This document shows positions 8,432 through 17,852 of a stretch of DNA of 29,262 bases, piece by piece (the first letter of the stretch is position 1; each line of letters opens with the position of its first letter). This stretch comes from JAWKNZ01 sp041391425 (GTDB taxonomy: Bacteria; Bdellovibrionota_B; Oligoflexia; Oligoflexales; JAWKNZ01), in contig JAWKNZ010000025.1 of NCBI GenBank assembly GCA_041391425.1, forward strand, positions 1 to 29,262, in the 5' to 3' direction. Both the position numbers and the translations under genes were made by a program. The notes under the pieces were generated by a model. It had not been told where the DNA came from and ran no database searches. It worked only from the letters and a program-made list of their open reading frames with translations.

Positions 8432-10477
8432 CTACAACGAGTTGAAATCTCGGCTTTTTACTTGGAGGCTAACTACTACCTCCGCATTGGTCGGATAAGG
8501 TTCATTTAAAATCAGTTGATTTCCTATAAAATGGAAATTTTTAACAAGCTTTCCTCCAACTTTTATTTCAACAGTTAGAATATCTTCCTGCTCAATAGAA
8601 GAAAGTTCCTCTATTACAAATGCGTTTTCATGACTAATTTCATAATCATATGTAATTAATACTGCCTCACCAATAGAAAACTCGCAATTTGAAATGTTTA
8701 GCATATTATTTCTGACTCGAATCTTCCCAGTGCCACTGCATGTAGTTACTCCGTTCATTACTGTAATACTTTCAGCAATTGGCTCATGAGGCAGCTCTAT
8801 TATATAAGGATCCACTTTCCGTAGTGAGCTTGTAATTGCTATAACTTTCCCTTCTATAAATTCATTTTTTTTAATCGAAAAAAATCCTGAATCAATCAGA
8901 GCTTCTATTTCTTTTCCACTCTCTTTATCAAAAAAATATACTTGCGCCTTTATCCTATTATTGATCGGGTATTGTAAAATTGGCTCTTTACGACCTAAAT
9001 ATTCTATAACAATAATCGCACCATCAAGCGGTGGATTCATAAAAACTAATTTTTCATCCTGCAAATCATAAGCATCGGTCTGCTCTCCGTTAATAGAAAT
9101 TTTCAAAGAATTAATATCATTAGGTAATTTTCTTATTTCAAACTCAGAGGCTAATTCTTTTTGCTCTCTATAGCTAATATCAATCCTCGCCTTCTCTTCT
9201 GGAAAAGTCAAAAATTTGATCACATTGGTATTCTCATCAAAGCTCCATTTATCCTTACTAACTTGCAGTTCATTTACTTCAACCTTTATCGTATCTTTGC
9301 TAGCTGCAGCACTCAATTGAAATTCTTTTACAATCGGCTCACTTCCATGCTGATAAGAAACAGCTATCTTTGCACCTGTTTTTGGAATTTCTTCGCGAGT
9401 AAATTTTAAGACCTTGCCAATTATCGTTGTAAATTTAGTCTTATCTATTCCATCGACCATAACTTTCAATGTACCTTCAATTGGCCTTAAAGCTAAATCA
9501 AAGCGATTATTCATTGTCATCTCGACATTTTCTGAAACAGCATTTAAAGTTTCCGAATAATCGTCATCACAGATAGCTCCCCATTGCCCTTCACTTTTCT
9601 CGATGACTTCCGCATACTGCACTGCGGGGTTTTGAGCTTGACGGCATTTCCAACGACCTAATGACGGATGCCGTATAATCCCATAAAATTTCGCGTCAAC
9701 TTTTATAGTTCGTATACTCTCGACAAAATTTAGTACATAAGCAGGATCACCGTCTTCATTGTCGTCACAATCTTGCCCCGAATAACTACAATTGTCCTCA
9801 TCACTCACTATCAAAACAGCTAACATTGAATCGTCTCTCAACCAACTCTCACTTGTGCATCCCTTATTAAGCAATGCCATTTTTATCTTTAAAAATCCTC
9901 TTTCATTAGAAGATCCGTCGATTCCAGCTTCAATAGCATGGGAAAATCGCTCCTCGATATTATCTTCACCTTTTTTAATAAGATCTCTTAAACATGTATC
10001 GGACTTATCTGTGGTAGTTATAGCAATCTGCCAGTCTTGTTGTTTAACATACTTAAGAAGAGGATCTAGTTTCTCTGATAGATTACTTTGTTCATTACGC
10101 ATAGAATCAGAATTATCGATTACAATCAAAATATCCAACGGCCTACCAATAGGTTTTATCTGCTGAAATTCTTCGGTATAAGATCCAGGCTTACTTCCTT
10201 GACGATAGCTATCGTTCAACAAAATACGATCAATCTGTTGCAAAGTCTGCGTCTGTTTATTTCGACGTGTTTGCAAGACAACCTCTCGGTAATATCGATC
10301 AATATTTATATCAAGTGTGTCTTGCTCTTTTACGCTTGTATTAAATATAACATCAATTGTTTTTGTCAAATCCATTCTACTATCCGCTGCAGGTTTAGTC
10401 ACAATATTTTCATTAAATGCTGGATCTTGACCGCAGTTCATTAGCGTGAGCATCATAAGAAAGTATGCCGATCTCAT
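8432..10477 (-). CDS. vWA-domain lipoprotein with C-terminal beta repeats
   Basis: 681 residues. The ATG at 10477 follows AGAGGAAG at 5-nt spacing. A short signal ends in a lipobox-like LMNC (Cys15). Residues 114-330 are a von Willebrand factor A domain with an intact MIDAS motif DNSDSM (121-126) and the later acidic VSDEDNC (224-230), so a divalent metal should bind. After it come five short beta units, each of the pattern (S/T)(L/I)xVxVxG... LxF..P..GAxIxIxY, spaced 65-75 residues apart up to the C terminus. vWA lipoproteins of this kind are common in deltaproteobacteria and mediate protein-protein or surface contacts. The substrate is unknown. It shares strand and order with the Fn3-repeat lipoprotein, which suggests joint work at the surface. 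Confidence 0.85.
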   Translation of the reverse strand: MRSAYFLMMLTLMNCGQDPAFNENIVTKPAADSRMDLTKTIDVIFNTSVKEQDTLDINIDRYYREVVLQTRRNKQTQTLQQIDRILLNDSYRQGSKPGSYTEEFQQIKPIGRPLDILIVIDNSDSMRNEQSNLSEKLDPLLKYVKQQDWQIAITTTDKSDTCLRDLIKKGEDNIEERFSHAIEAGIDGSSNERGFLKIKMALLNKGCTSESWLRDDSMLAVLIVSDEDNCSYSGQDCDDNEDGDPAYVLNFVESIRTIKVDAKFYGIIRHPSLGRWKCRQAQNPAVQYAEVIEKSEGQWGAICDDDYSETLNAVSENVEMTMNNRFDLALRPIEGTLKVMVDGIDKTKFTTIIGKVLKFTREEIPKTGAKIAVSYQHGSEPIVKEFQLSAAASKDTIKVEVNELQVSKDKWSFDENTNVIKFLTFPEEKARIDISYREQKELASEFEIRKLPNDINSLKISINGEQTDAYDLQDEKLVFMNPPLDGAIIVIEYLGRKEPILQYPINNRIKAQVYFFDKESGKEIEALIDSGFFSIKKNEFIEGKVIAITSSLRKVDPYIIELPHEPIAESITVMNGVTTCSGTGKIRVRNNMLNISNCEFSIGEAVLITYDYEISHENAFVIEELSSIEQEDILTVEIKVGGKLVKNFHFIGNQLILNEPYPTNAEVVVSLQVKSRDFNSL

Positions 10478-10763
10478 AATCTTCCTCTACTTATTAACAT
10501 ATCAACGCCTGGCATCGGTTTTGATAGCCTCCAAAGTTAATTTTTAATTAGAACGACAAGAGTAGTATCTTTTTAACATAAGAAATTAAAATAATTTATA
10601 GGTTGAATTATCGTTTCAATTAACTTCAAAGATTACACCTTACCAGCAATATTACTCAGCATAGGTAAGATGTTCCGATAGGAAAATTATGTAAAGTTAC
10701 CTTGTTTTCTGTCGAATACTACCTAAGTAATCACAAAGGGGAAAAACCATAGGTGTTTCTGTA

Positions 10764-11042
10764 ATGGAAAAAGGCCATATATATAAAGAAAATATCGAAA
10801 ATAATTCATATCGCCTAGAATTGAATGATATAAATCTAAAATATAAACGAGTTGGAATTTGCACCTTATCAATATTTTTTATAATTTTTCTAACTTCTAT
10901 TTCCTTGCTAATGACATTATTGGATAAAGCACAAAAACATGAACCTAGCCTGAATATATCCCTTCAAAATCCCCATATGACTGATGCAGCAGATGTAGAA
11001 AATATTGCAATCATAAATAGAACTATCGCCAAAAAGCTATAA
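10764..11042 (+). CDS. N-terminal half of the split single-TM protein
   Basis: 92 codons from ATG 10764, with AGGTG about 9 nt upstream. There is a hydrophilic 30-residue N terminus, then the TM helix (VGICTLSIFFIIFLTSIS), then a polar linker. As it stands it would be a small inner-membrane protein without the C-terminal domain. Confidence 0.55.
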   Translation: MEKGHIYKENIENNSYRLELNDINLKYKRVGICTLSIFFIIFLTSISLLMTLLDKAQKHEPSLNISLQNPHMTDAADVENIAIINRTIAKKL

Positions 11043-11094
11043 AAGAGATGAGAAAATAGAACAATTTAAAAATAATTATAAGATAAAGAAAAGC

Positions 11095-11499
11095 ATGGTA
11101 GAAAGCAAATATGAACACAAGAAGGCATCTACAAAACACATGCAACAAGAGCAAATAAAAATATTGCCATCGAAGACTATAAATATTGCAAGCTCTATAA
11201 AGAAAAAAGATAAAATACTTGACCATCTGCCGATAATAGATCCCTTAAAGAAGAGGCTGACAATCTCATTCGTTAAATACGACAAAAAATTTTTAGAGAA
11301 TTGTTATACAACTTGCAAACTGAAATTTAAAACTACAAAGGGTAGAATATTTTATGGATACATTAGTCATTTGGATCATAAAGAACTATTACAGGTTGCG
11401 AGGGGCGCTGTCAATTTGACAGGAAGAATTGTAAACATAAGCTCTCAAGAAATATTCCAGATAGAAGCTATATCCATAAATCCACTTCTAAAACACTAA
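11095..11499 (+). CDS. C-terminal half of the split single-TM protein
   Basis: 134 codons from ATG 11095. There is no convincing ribosome site, and the frame is open upstream, which supports its being the continuation of the preceding frame. Lys-rich start, then a mixed beta domain with two Cys (NCYTTC). Family not recognised. Confidence 0.45.
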   Translation: MVESKYEHKKASTKHMQQEQIKILPSKTINIASSIKKKDKILDHLPIIDPLKKRLTISFVKYDKKFLENCYTTCKLKFKTTKGRIFYGYISHLDHKELLQVARGAVNLTGRIVNISSQEIFQIEAISINPLLKH

Positions 11500-11513
11500 T
11501 TCTTCAGCATATA

Positions 11514-11686
11514 ATATAGCCGGGATCTGAAATTTTTTGAAAAACTGTAGTATTTTCACCGGATTCGAAGTTCGCTCAGGCGCTAGGCGCGAGGAGGTGG
11601 GAAATCGCAGTGTAGATGTTGGTACATAAGGATTTCCTGACGACGAAGCAACGCCACAACCAGCTAGAAATTCGGATCCGAGATAT
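11514..11686. repeat. GC-richer fold-back element (about 170 bp)
   Basis: The ends form an imperfect inverted repeat (TATAGCCGGGATCTGAAATTT against the reverse complement of the right end, TATCTCGGATCCGAATTTC). The middle has a perfect GGAAATC (11600-11606) / GATTTCC (11631-11637) pair inside longer imperfect arms starting GGCG. It is clearly more GC-rich than its flanks and has no coding potential. It is probably a MITE or REP-like repeat. Only one copy is seen here. Confidence 0.5.
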
Positions 11687-11803
11687 AGCTACCAGCATAA
11701 TCCAAGCACTAATGCTATCGATTATAAGATTATCATTTATAATAAAGTACCATTATTTATAAAATACCTGGCTAGCATAACTTTTGATGTTACTTGAATT
11801 CCC

Positions 11804-11922
11804 GTAACTATTCAGCGTATTTTTTATCTGATCGATTCAAAGCCTTGACTGCCCGTCATCCTCATATGGATGACGATGTATCAAGCGACATATTGAAGGG
11901 AAAAGATACGCTGAATAGTTAC
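11804..11922. mobile_element. Small MITE-like element with 17-bp terminal inverted repeats (119 bp)
   Basis: GTAACTATTCAGCGTAT at 11804-11820 is perfectly repeated in inverse at 11906-11922, and after one mismatch the match continues through TTTT. The centre contains a perfect 8-bp hairpin, CGTCATCC (11854-11861) and GGATGACG (11868-11875), with loop TCATAT. The sequence, size and internal hairpin differ from the 183-bp MITE, so it is a separate family. No transposase is seen. Confidence 0.65.
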
Positions 11923-11992
11923 AAAAAAACAAAAAACTTAAATGTATACAGCACTACTATTGTAGTGCTATTAATCTTAATAATATAGAATA

Positions 11993-12877
11993 CTATACTT
12001 CCAACTTTTGCACATGCTCATGTAAGTTGCGAGCCAATTCTTTCAACGTCGTTGCTGCATCTTGTGCCGATTTAGCATCTTTTGCAGTAAGCTCTGAAGC
12101 TTGGTTGAGTTGAACTATGCTCTTATCGATTTGAGCTACCCCATCTGCAGACTGCCCAATAATCCTTGTCACTTCGTTAGTTGTAGCAGCTTGCTCCTCT
12201 ACGGAAGCAGCAATATTACTAGCAAAGTTATTAATACTTTCAATAGATTGGCTAATACTAGCAATTGCCTCAACAGCTCCTTTTGCATCACCTTGAATAT
12301 TATTAATCTTCTCAGTGATTTCTTCAGTAGCCTGCGCTGTTTGTTTTGCCAATTCTTTAACTTCATTAGCAACAACAGCAAAACCTTTTCCAGCGTCACC
12401 TGCGCGTGCCGCTTCAATCGTTGCGTTCAATGCTAACAAGTTAGTCTGCTGAGCAATGGAAGAGATCACTTTTATGACATTACCAATGTCCATCGATGAC
12501 TCCCCTAATTTTTGAATTGTTGCATTCGTTTCATCTGCTAGAGTCTTAGCAGCTGCCGAAGCTGATGATGAGTCATTTGTCATTTTAGTTATTTCTCGAA
12601 TCGCAGAAACCATTTCGTCCATATTAGTAGAAACCACACCCATTCCAGAATTAACCTCTTGACTGGCAGCACTTGCATCCGTCATCTGCGCAGTAGATTC
12701 TTCAACTGCAGCTGATAAGCTAGTCGACATCGCCATAATTTGTTCGGCAGAAGAAGCTAAATCATCGGATGATTTTTTAAGTTCAGTTACCAATCTAGCT
12801 TTATCAGTAACAACATCCCAACTAACCATCGCTCCTAAATAATTTTGGTGATTATCATAGACAGCCGAGACACCCAA
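11993..12877 (-). CDS. C-terminal part of the split chemoreceptor: end of PAS 2 and MCP signalling domain
   Basis: 294 codons. The apparent start at 12877 is internal, since the frame is open back to the TAG at 12950. It carries the end of PAS 2 and the full cytoplasmic signalling hairpin. If re-initiated, this would be an MCP signalling domain without a sensor, able in principle to disturb CheA activity. Confidence 0.6.
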   Translation of the reverse strand: MGVSAVYDNHQNYLGAMVSWDVVTDKARLVTELKKSSDDLASSAEQIMAMSTSLSAAVEESTAQMTDASAASQEVNSGMGVVSTNMDEMVSAIREITKMTNDSSSASAAAKTLADETNATIQKLGESSMDIGNVIKVISSIAQQTNLLALNATIEAARAGDAGKGFAVVANEVKELAKQTAQATEEITEKINNIQGDAKGAVEAIASISQSIESINNFASNIAASVEEQAATTNEVTRIIGQSADGVAQIDKSIVQLNQASELTAKDAKSAQDAATTLKELARNLHEHVQKLEV

Positions 12878-12949
12878 ATCAAGTTTTTCAGGCCCAAGGT
12901 TAATTATAGCTCTATGTGGTAGATTCTTAGGATCACTTATAATTTTTCT

Positions 12950-13552
12950 CTACACTGCCGGATTACGATGAAAATTATCAATACTACTTCCAACAATCTT
13001 CTCTGCCGGCATAGGCAAATATTTTTGTAATTCGATAAGAGTTTTAGTAGATTCTTCATTCATATAGATAATATTACCATCAGGATCAGCCATCATAATA
13101 TTAATTGGAGATTTATCAACCATCTGCTGTGCTCTAGCATTTGATTCTTCTAATTTGATTCTTTCAGTAACAAGATCCCAAGTCAGCATTGGTCCTACAT
13201 ACTTGCCGGTATGATCAAAGATCGCACTAACCAGCAAATCCATTTTCTCATCCCCTAAACTAATGATAGCTCTATGCGGTAGGTTCTTCGGATCTCCTAT
13301 AATACGCCTCTGATGTGCTGGAATTTTATGGAAAATATCAATATCCGCACCGACTATTTCGTCTGGGGAAATAGGAAGTAAATGCTTAATTTTTTCTAAA
13401 GTTTCTCGTGATTTTTGATTTACATAAATAATTTCTCCTTCTATAGTGGCAGCCATAATATTAACCGGTGCCAGATCAACCATCGCCTGGAATTCAATTT
13501 CTTGAGCAAGAGCTGCCGTGCCAATCTCCACCGGTTTCTTTTTTGCGTTCAA
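12950..13552 (-). CDS. N-terminal part of the split chemoreceptor: first PAS and most of the second
   Basis: 200 codons from ATG 13552, preceded by GGAGG on the minus strand (CCTCC at 13560-13564). It ends at the premature TAG inside the second PAS domain, just after NFHRNPAV. The product would be a truncated sensor without any signalling domain. Confidence 0.6.
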   Translation of the reverse strand: MNAKKKPVEIGTAALAQEIEFQAMVDLAPVNIMAATIEGEIIYVNQKSRETLEKIKHLLPISPDEIVGADIDIFHKIPAHQRRIIGDPKNLPHRAIISLGDEKMDLLVSAIFDHTGKYVGPMLTWDLVTERIKLEESNARAQQMVDKSPINIMMADPDGNIIYMNEESTKTLIELQKYLPMPAEKIVGSSIDNFHRNPAV

Positions 13553-13851
13553 ATCGCACCTCCATAAAAAACAAATTAAGTTAAATTTCTATAATAAAAT
13601 CAGCTCAATTCCAGGTTAGAGAGCATGGCTCCTCTATCTCTAGTTTTAGACTTGTTTAAATGAGTAAAATCCACCATTTTATAAAACATCAAAGGCATCT
13701 ATCATCTATAGTATTTTAGTTTACTATTGAAATCCCAATAATTGATGAATATTCTTCTCACCAATATATAAGGTATTTTAACACGACCAGAGCTTCGGTC
13801 GAATACTTAAATTCTTTAGATCTTCATTTAAATAATTTTTATTTATTTGCG

Positions 13852-16337
13852 TCAATTTGTTGACGGCAATGCACCTTGAAAGGAAAACTCATTATGACAA
13901 TTTTCACAGGCATCAAAACTTGCCGAAGCATGGGATGGGGATGACACGCTTTCCTTTGTCCATTATGACAAGATGCACATGTAAAGCCCATTCCTGTGAA
14001 CGCACCATTTTTGTGGCATGCATTACAATTCTGGATTCTATGCGCTCCACGCAAAGGAAATGATGTCATAGCATGGTTAAACTTAGGCGATTCCCAATAA
14101 CTCTGCCTATGGCAATCTCCACACATCGGTAGAGCTGCATTATGCACATCATCCTTTTGATGACAGATGAGGCACTCTTTGCTTAATCCGCTTAAACGCC
14201 TACCGTCAATATGACATTCCTCACATTGTAACGTAAAATGTACCCCAGTAAGGGTAAACTCACGATGAAAATCTCTAGTTGATTGCCAAGATTTTTCATT
14301 ATGGCAACTAGAGCATGACTCCCCAAAACTTCCATGGTGAGGATCTTTATGACAAGTTTGACAATCCTTTTTCTGCAAGTTTGGAAAAATAAATCTACTT
14401 GCATATTTTAATGGCTTTCTTAATAGAATATTCTTAGTTTTCACATGACATTTACTACAGTTAAGTTTTTGATGCTCTCCACGTAAAGGAAATCTGGTTG
14501 CTTTATGATCGAATTTCTTTCGTTTCGCAAAAGCTTGTGTACTATGGCACTTCACACAAGGCAAAGAAGAAAATTTTTCATCAAACTGCTTGCTATGAAC
14601 ATTACTATGACATTTTTGACAAAAGCGAGAAATTTTTTTCCCAAAATTAAACTTCCCCGCTGGCTTAGGAGGATTCGTCGCAAGGTTTTTATTTGTCTTA
14701 ACATGACATTTTACACATTCTTCCTTTATATCTTCGTGCTTTCCTGTCAAACGAAAACGCGTCTTATTATGATTAAATGACTTCAGTTCCGTAAAATTTG
14801 TAGTTGTATGGCATTCTCCACAAGACTTATTCAAAAATTTCCGACTAAATTGGTCCTTATGCACATTGCTATGACAATTTTGGCAAAACTGCTTTTCTGC
14901 CATCGGGAATTTAAATTGCTGCTTACCACGTTTATTAACATGGCATTTCTCACATTTAACACCTCTATGTTTTCCTGTTAAAGAAAATCTCGTCGAATCA
15001 TGACTAAATCCAATTTTCTTATCTGCCTTTTCTCTAACATGCCATCCATCAGTGACATGACAACTAGTACATTTTTTTGTCAATAGCTTTTTGGAAAAAC
15101 TTTGCCGATGTGGACTTTTATGACAGGTTTCGCAAGTCTTACGGTCCAGTACTTTCCAATGATAGATTCTTCTTTTTGGATTACGCTTTTCCTCACCAGG
15201 AGCTCTTTTATGACAATCAAAACATTTATTTTTTAAATGTTTGCCATCAATTTTAAATCTAGTATCATAATTATGATTAAAATCTATATCAAACTTAAAA
15301 GATTCATAATTATGACATTGCTCACATTCCAATAATGATCCGTAGCGCTTAGAAGCTTGATTTGGAAATGCATGATAATTTTTATGACAAGAAATACAAG
15401 ACTTATTGACTCCGGTCCATTTACGGTCTTTGACCGAAATCTTGTTATTTTTTTGATTATGACACTCTAGACATTCAATCTTTTGATGTTTCCCTTTAAG
15501 CTCATAACCAGTAATTGAATGATCAAACGCACTGATAGACCATGTATTTTGATTATGACATCTATCACATTGTCCACCTCTAAACCTCAAACTCAAATTT
15601 TCCTTATGCATATCTTGATGACAGCTTAGACACTTACGTTGCTCAATTCCCTCCCACTGATATTTAGCTTGAGATTTATCCTTTGTGGTATGACACTTCT
15701 CACATTTTAATTGCGTATGTTTACCAAACAAGGGATAGTTGGTATCTTTATTATGGTCAAAATTTAGATTTTCTTTCCATGAAACTTGGCCATGACAACG
15801 GCTACACTCATTTTCTTTATAGCGCTGCGTAAAAAAGTGCACATCATCCTTACGATGGCACTCTAAGCAGCTTTGCTCCTTGCCAAACCAACGAACTTCA
15901 GACTTTCTAATTAGTTTTCCTGAACGTCTTTCATTATGACAGGTTGTACATTTTATTTTTGCATGTTTTCCTAAGAGTTCATAGCCAGTTTCTATATGTT
16001 TAAATTCTTTTTCATTTATCGATAAACTATCATATTTTCTCCCTTTATGATCGCTATGACATTCATGGCATTTTTTTTGTTGCTTACCATGGTATGAATT
16101 TTTTCGATCTATCGAAGCCTGGATCTCCTTATGACAAACCAAGCACTTTTCATTTGGAATACCCTCGCTTGCTATATGACACTCTAAACAATCTTTATGT
16201 TCCAAATCTTTATGTCCTTCAATTAAAGGACCTGGAGCCAGTAATTTATTTAATAAGCCTTCCTGTGCATTGGATAAATGAGGTGCTAACAAAAGTACCC
16301 ATACTATTAGATGCAAATTGTAAGTAATCTTTTTCAT
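13852..16337 (-). CDS. Secreted 30-haem c-type cytochrome (29 in frame, the 30th after a frameshift)
   Basis: A cleavable signal peptide (MKKITYNLHLIVWVLLLAP, cleavage near SNA/QE) is followed by 29 CxxCH haem-binding motifs that I counted from residue 50 on. They occur in repeating units of about 75-80 residues with three motifs each. Most units carry F(D/N/S)H..(T)RF.L.GKH, whose His residues are likely distal haem ligands. In the frame as read the C terminus ends at 13839 with an unrelated tail. Moving one frame at the GGG run 13932-13934 (where a fourth G is expected) restores CENCHNEFSFQGALPS and a stop at 13852, adding a 30th motif. The role is long-range periplasmic or cross-membrane electron transfer. 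It lies 51 nt after the barrel gene. Length and haem number exceed most decahaem outer-membrane cytochromes. Confidence 0.9.
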
Positions 16338-16388
16338 ACATCCATATTACAATAATTCAAGTCAAACAAAATACGCTAACTCAAAAAA

Positions 16389-17810
16389 TCAGAGGCTTCC
16401 TCTCGGCGGCCCACCATCACGAATTGGCGGAATATCTTTATTTCCAAAGCGAGAAGTAATTCTAAACAATGCACTAGTTATGTTTACACGTTCATCTGTA
16501 ATTCGTTGAGCGACTATTGTGGTAAAAAATTTCTTCGACGCAATAAGTCCTAGCGATAACTCCAAAATTTTTGGATGTAAAACATCTCCGTCCATCTTAT
16601 TTTCAACTGCCATTTCATAATCTGCAGCAACTTCTACATTACGAGAATAATATCCGATTCCTAATTTTAAAAACTTATCTTTATTAGTAAATTTTTCACG
16701 CACTCCACCAATAAGGTGAGCTGAAATTCTGTGATTAATAAATCTAGCCATTTCAATCCCCAGCGAATATTCTTTACGCTTAAGACCGTCTAGAGTTCTT
16801 TTCCCTGTCAAAATATTTGCTAATAAAACGCCATTAGGAATAAGATATAATGACAATTTAGCTTTTGCTTCTTGGTACGATGACGGTTCCAACTCTTCTC
16901 GAATACTCTGAATTTCCCGATATTCATTCGCATGGATATCCAATACTGATAGCAATAATGATGCTTTTTTCGCAAACATCGTATAATAAGACATCCAGAG
17001 ATTCTGTAGGTCTGGCTTAGGTTCAACATCGTAATATATCCAAGTAAGAAGCCGATTATTCCGATTAAATTGCAGAACTGTATTATTATAGATAAAAGAA
17101 CGTAAAAGTGGGCCAGTTCCGCCTCCTAGACCAGTTTGTTCCACTTCGACAGTTTCTTCTGAGATAGCATCATCTTTCATGCGAATAATAGCAGTCGAAC
17201 TATATGTATGCCGATACCATGACGCCTCAGAGTCTTGATAGATGACAAAACTACCGAAGATTGGCCGAGAGTTACTCCACTGTAATTCATATGCTTGATC
17301 ACTTTTCGGATTCTGTCCCCCAAATATCCCGCCTTTTAGCTTTGATGTGAAATGAAAACCTAATTCCAATCCATCTACATAAACAACTCCCGAATTAAAA
17401 GCTTGAAAACGTCCGAAACTCCCATAAATCCCTCCAAAGTGGTTAGGATATTGTAAATTTAGCTGCCGAAGCTGAAGTGTATACCGTGAGCTCAATTGCA
17501 ACTCTTCTTGGTCCAGCTGGCCAAATGCATCATTTTCATTTCTGACATCTGTAACAAATCTTAATTTTTTTGAAGAAATCTTAGAAGCATCAAAATAGAA
17601 TCGAGCAGACCCGACAGCACTATCATTACTAGTGGTACCATTTGCCGAGACATCATTAAAACGCTCTTTAGAAAAATAACCTCCAATTGAAGCGCGGCCA
17701 TGATAATCTATAGCATTGACAGGTTCGGGAAGTATTATCAACAGGTGAAGGCTAGCCAACCTTACCGCTAAATACAGCCTTGATAAAATTGTATGAAACC
17801 AAAGGTGCAT
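16389..17810 (-). CDS. Outer-membrane beta-barrel protein paired with the multihaem cytochrome
   Basis: 473 residues with a hydrophobic signal (about residues 12-31, cleavage near NA/ID). The rest alternates short polar and aromatic beta strands (for example RASIGGYFSKERF, KLRFVTDVRNEND, IYGSFGRFQAF) with no Cys after the signal, as in porin-like barrels. It does not clearly match MtrB/PioB by eye. Because it is first in a tight same-strand pair with a 30-haem cytochrome, a porin-cytochrome conduit is the best guess. A plain porin remains possible. There is no strong ribosome site in front of ATG 17810. It is transcribed away from a region with paired inverted repeats (17853-17942). Confidence 0.7.
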   Translation of the reverse strand: MHLWFHTILSRLYLAVRLASLHLLIILPEPVNAIDYHGRASIGGYFSKERFNDVSANGTTSNDSAVGSARFYFDASKISSKKLRFVTDVRNENDAFGQLDQEELQLSSRYTLQLRQLNLQYPNHFGGIYGSFGRFQAFNSGVVYVDGLELGFHFTSKLKGGIFGGQNPKSDQAYELQWSNSRPIFGSFVIYQDSEASWYRHTYSSTAIIRMKDDAISEETVEVEQTGLGGGTGPLLRSFIYNNTVLQFNRNNRLLTWIYYDVEPKPDLQNLWMSYYTMFAKKASLLLSVLDIHANEYREIQSIREELEPSSYQEAKAKLSLYLIPNGVLLANILTGKRTLDGLKRKEYSLGIEMARFINHRISAHLIGGVREKFTNKDKFLKLGIGYYSRNVEVAADYEMAVENKMDGDVLHPKILELSLGLIASKKFFTTIVAQRITDERVNITSALFRITSRFGNKDIPPIRDGGPPRGSL

Positions 17811-17852
17811 ATTTTAGATAGCCATAGAGGGCATACTTATACGTACTTATTT

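Larger units (their letters stand above)
10764..11499 (+). pseudogene. Single-TM protein split by a frameshift (about 245 codons)
   Basis: Two consecutive frames read as one protein. The first encodes a cytoplasmic N terminus, one TM segment (residues 33-53 of that frame) and a linker. The second is open from about 11018, before its first ATG, so the reading passes from NRTIAKK into SYKRDEKIEQF. The switch lies at or near AAAAA at 11031-11035. The C-terminal half is basic and ends in a small domain (residues LKFKTTKGRIFYGYISH then LTGRIVNISSQEIFQIEAIS) that would be periplasmic. I do not recognise the family. It stands alone between minus-strand genes. Confidence 0.55.
11993..13552 (-). pseudogene. 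Soluble double-PAS methyl-accepting chemotaxis protein with in-frame amber codon
   Basis: One uninterrupted frame of 519 codons with a single internal stop (TAG, 12950-12952). It has two PAS-type domains of the same subfamily (residues ~20-140 and ~145-265), each with (N/H)FH.(N/I)P, DPKNLPHRAII.LG and a W(D)(L/V)VT end. After them come a helical linker and a complete MCP signalling domain whose tip (ALNATIEAARAGDAGKGFAV) is canonical. There is no membrane segment, so this is a cytoplasmic receptor that would signal to CheA/CheW. In the first PAS the matching codon is CAG (in HQRR), so the amber codon looks like a single C-to-T change at Gln. It follows the cytochrome/barrel genes on the same strand. 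Read-through or TAG recoding is unlikely, since TAG ends other genes here. Confidence 0.8.

Noticed and set aside
11794..11988. A 64-codon plus-strand frame over the 119-bp element
   Set aside because: Nearly all of it is the palindromic element, so the frame is explained by the repeat and has no ribosome site.
12950..12952. Reading TAG as a sense codon genome-wide
   Set aside because: TAG appears to end other genes here (for example at 42-44), so recoding is not needed. A point mutation explains the site.
13857..16327. Several 60-90 codon frames opposite the cytochrome gene
   Set aside because: They are shadows of the Cys/His/Lys-rich repeat coding sequence and have no independent support.
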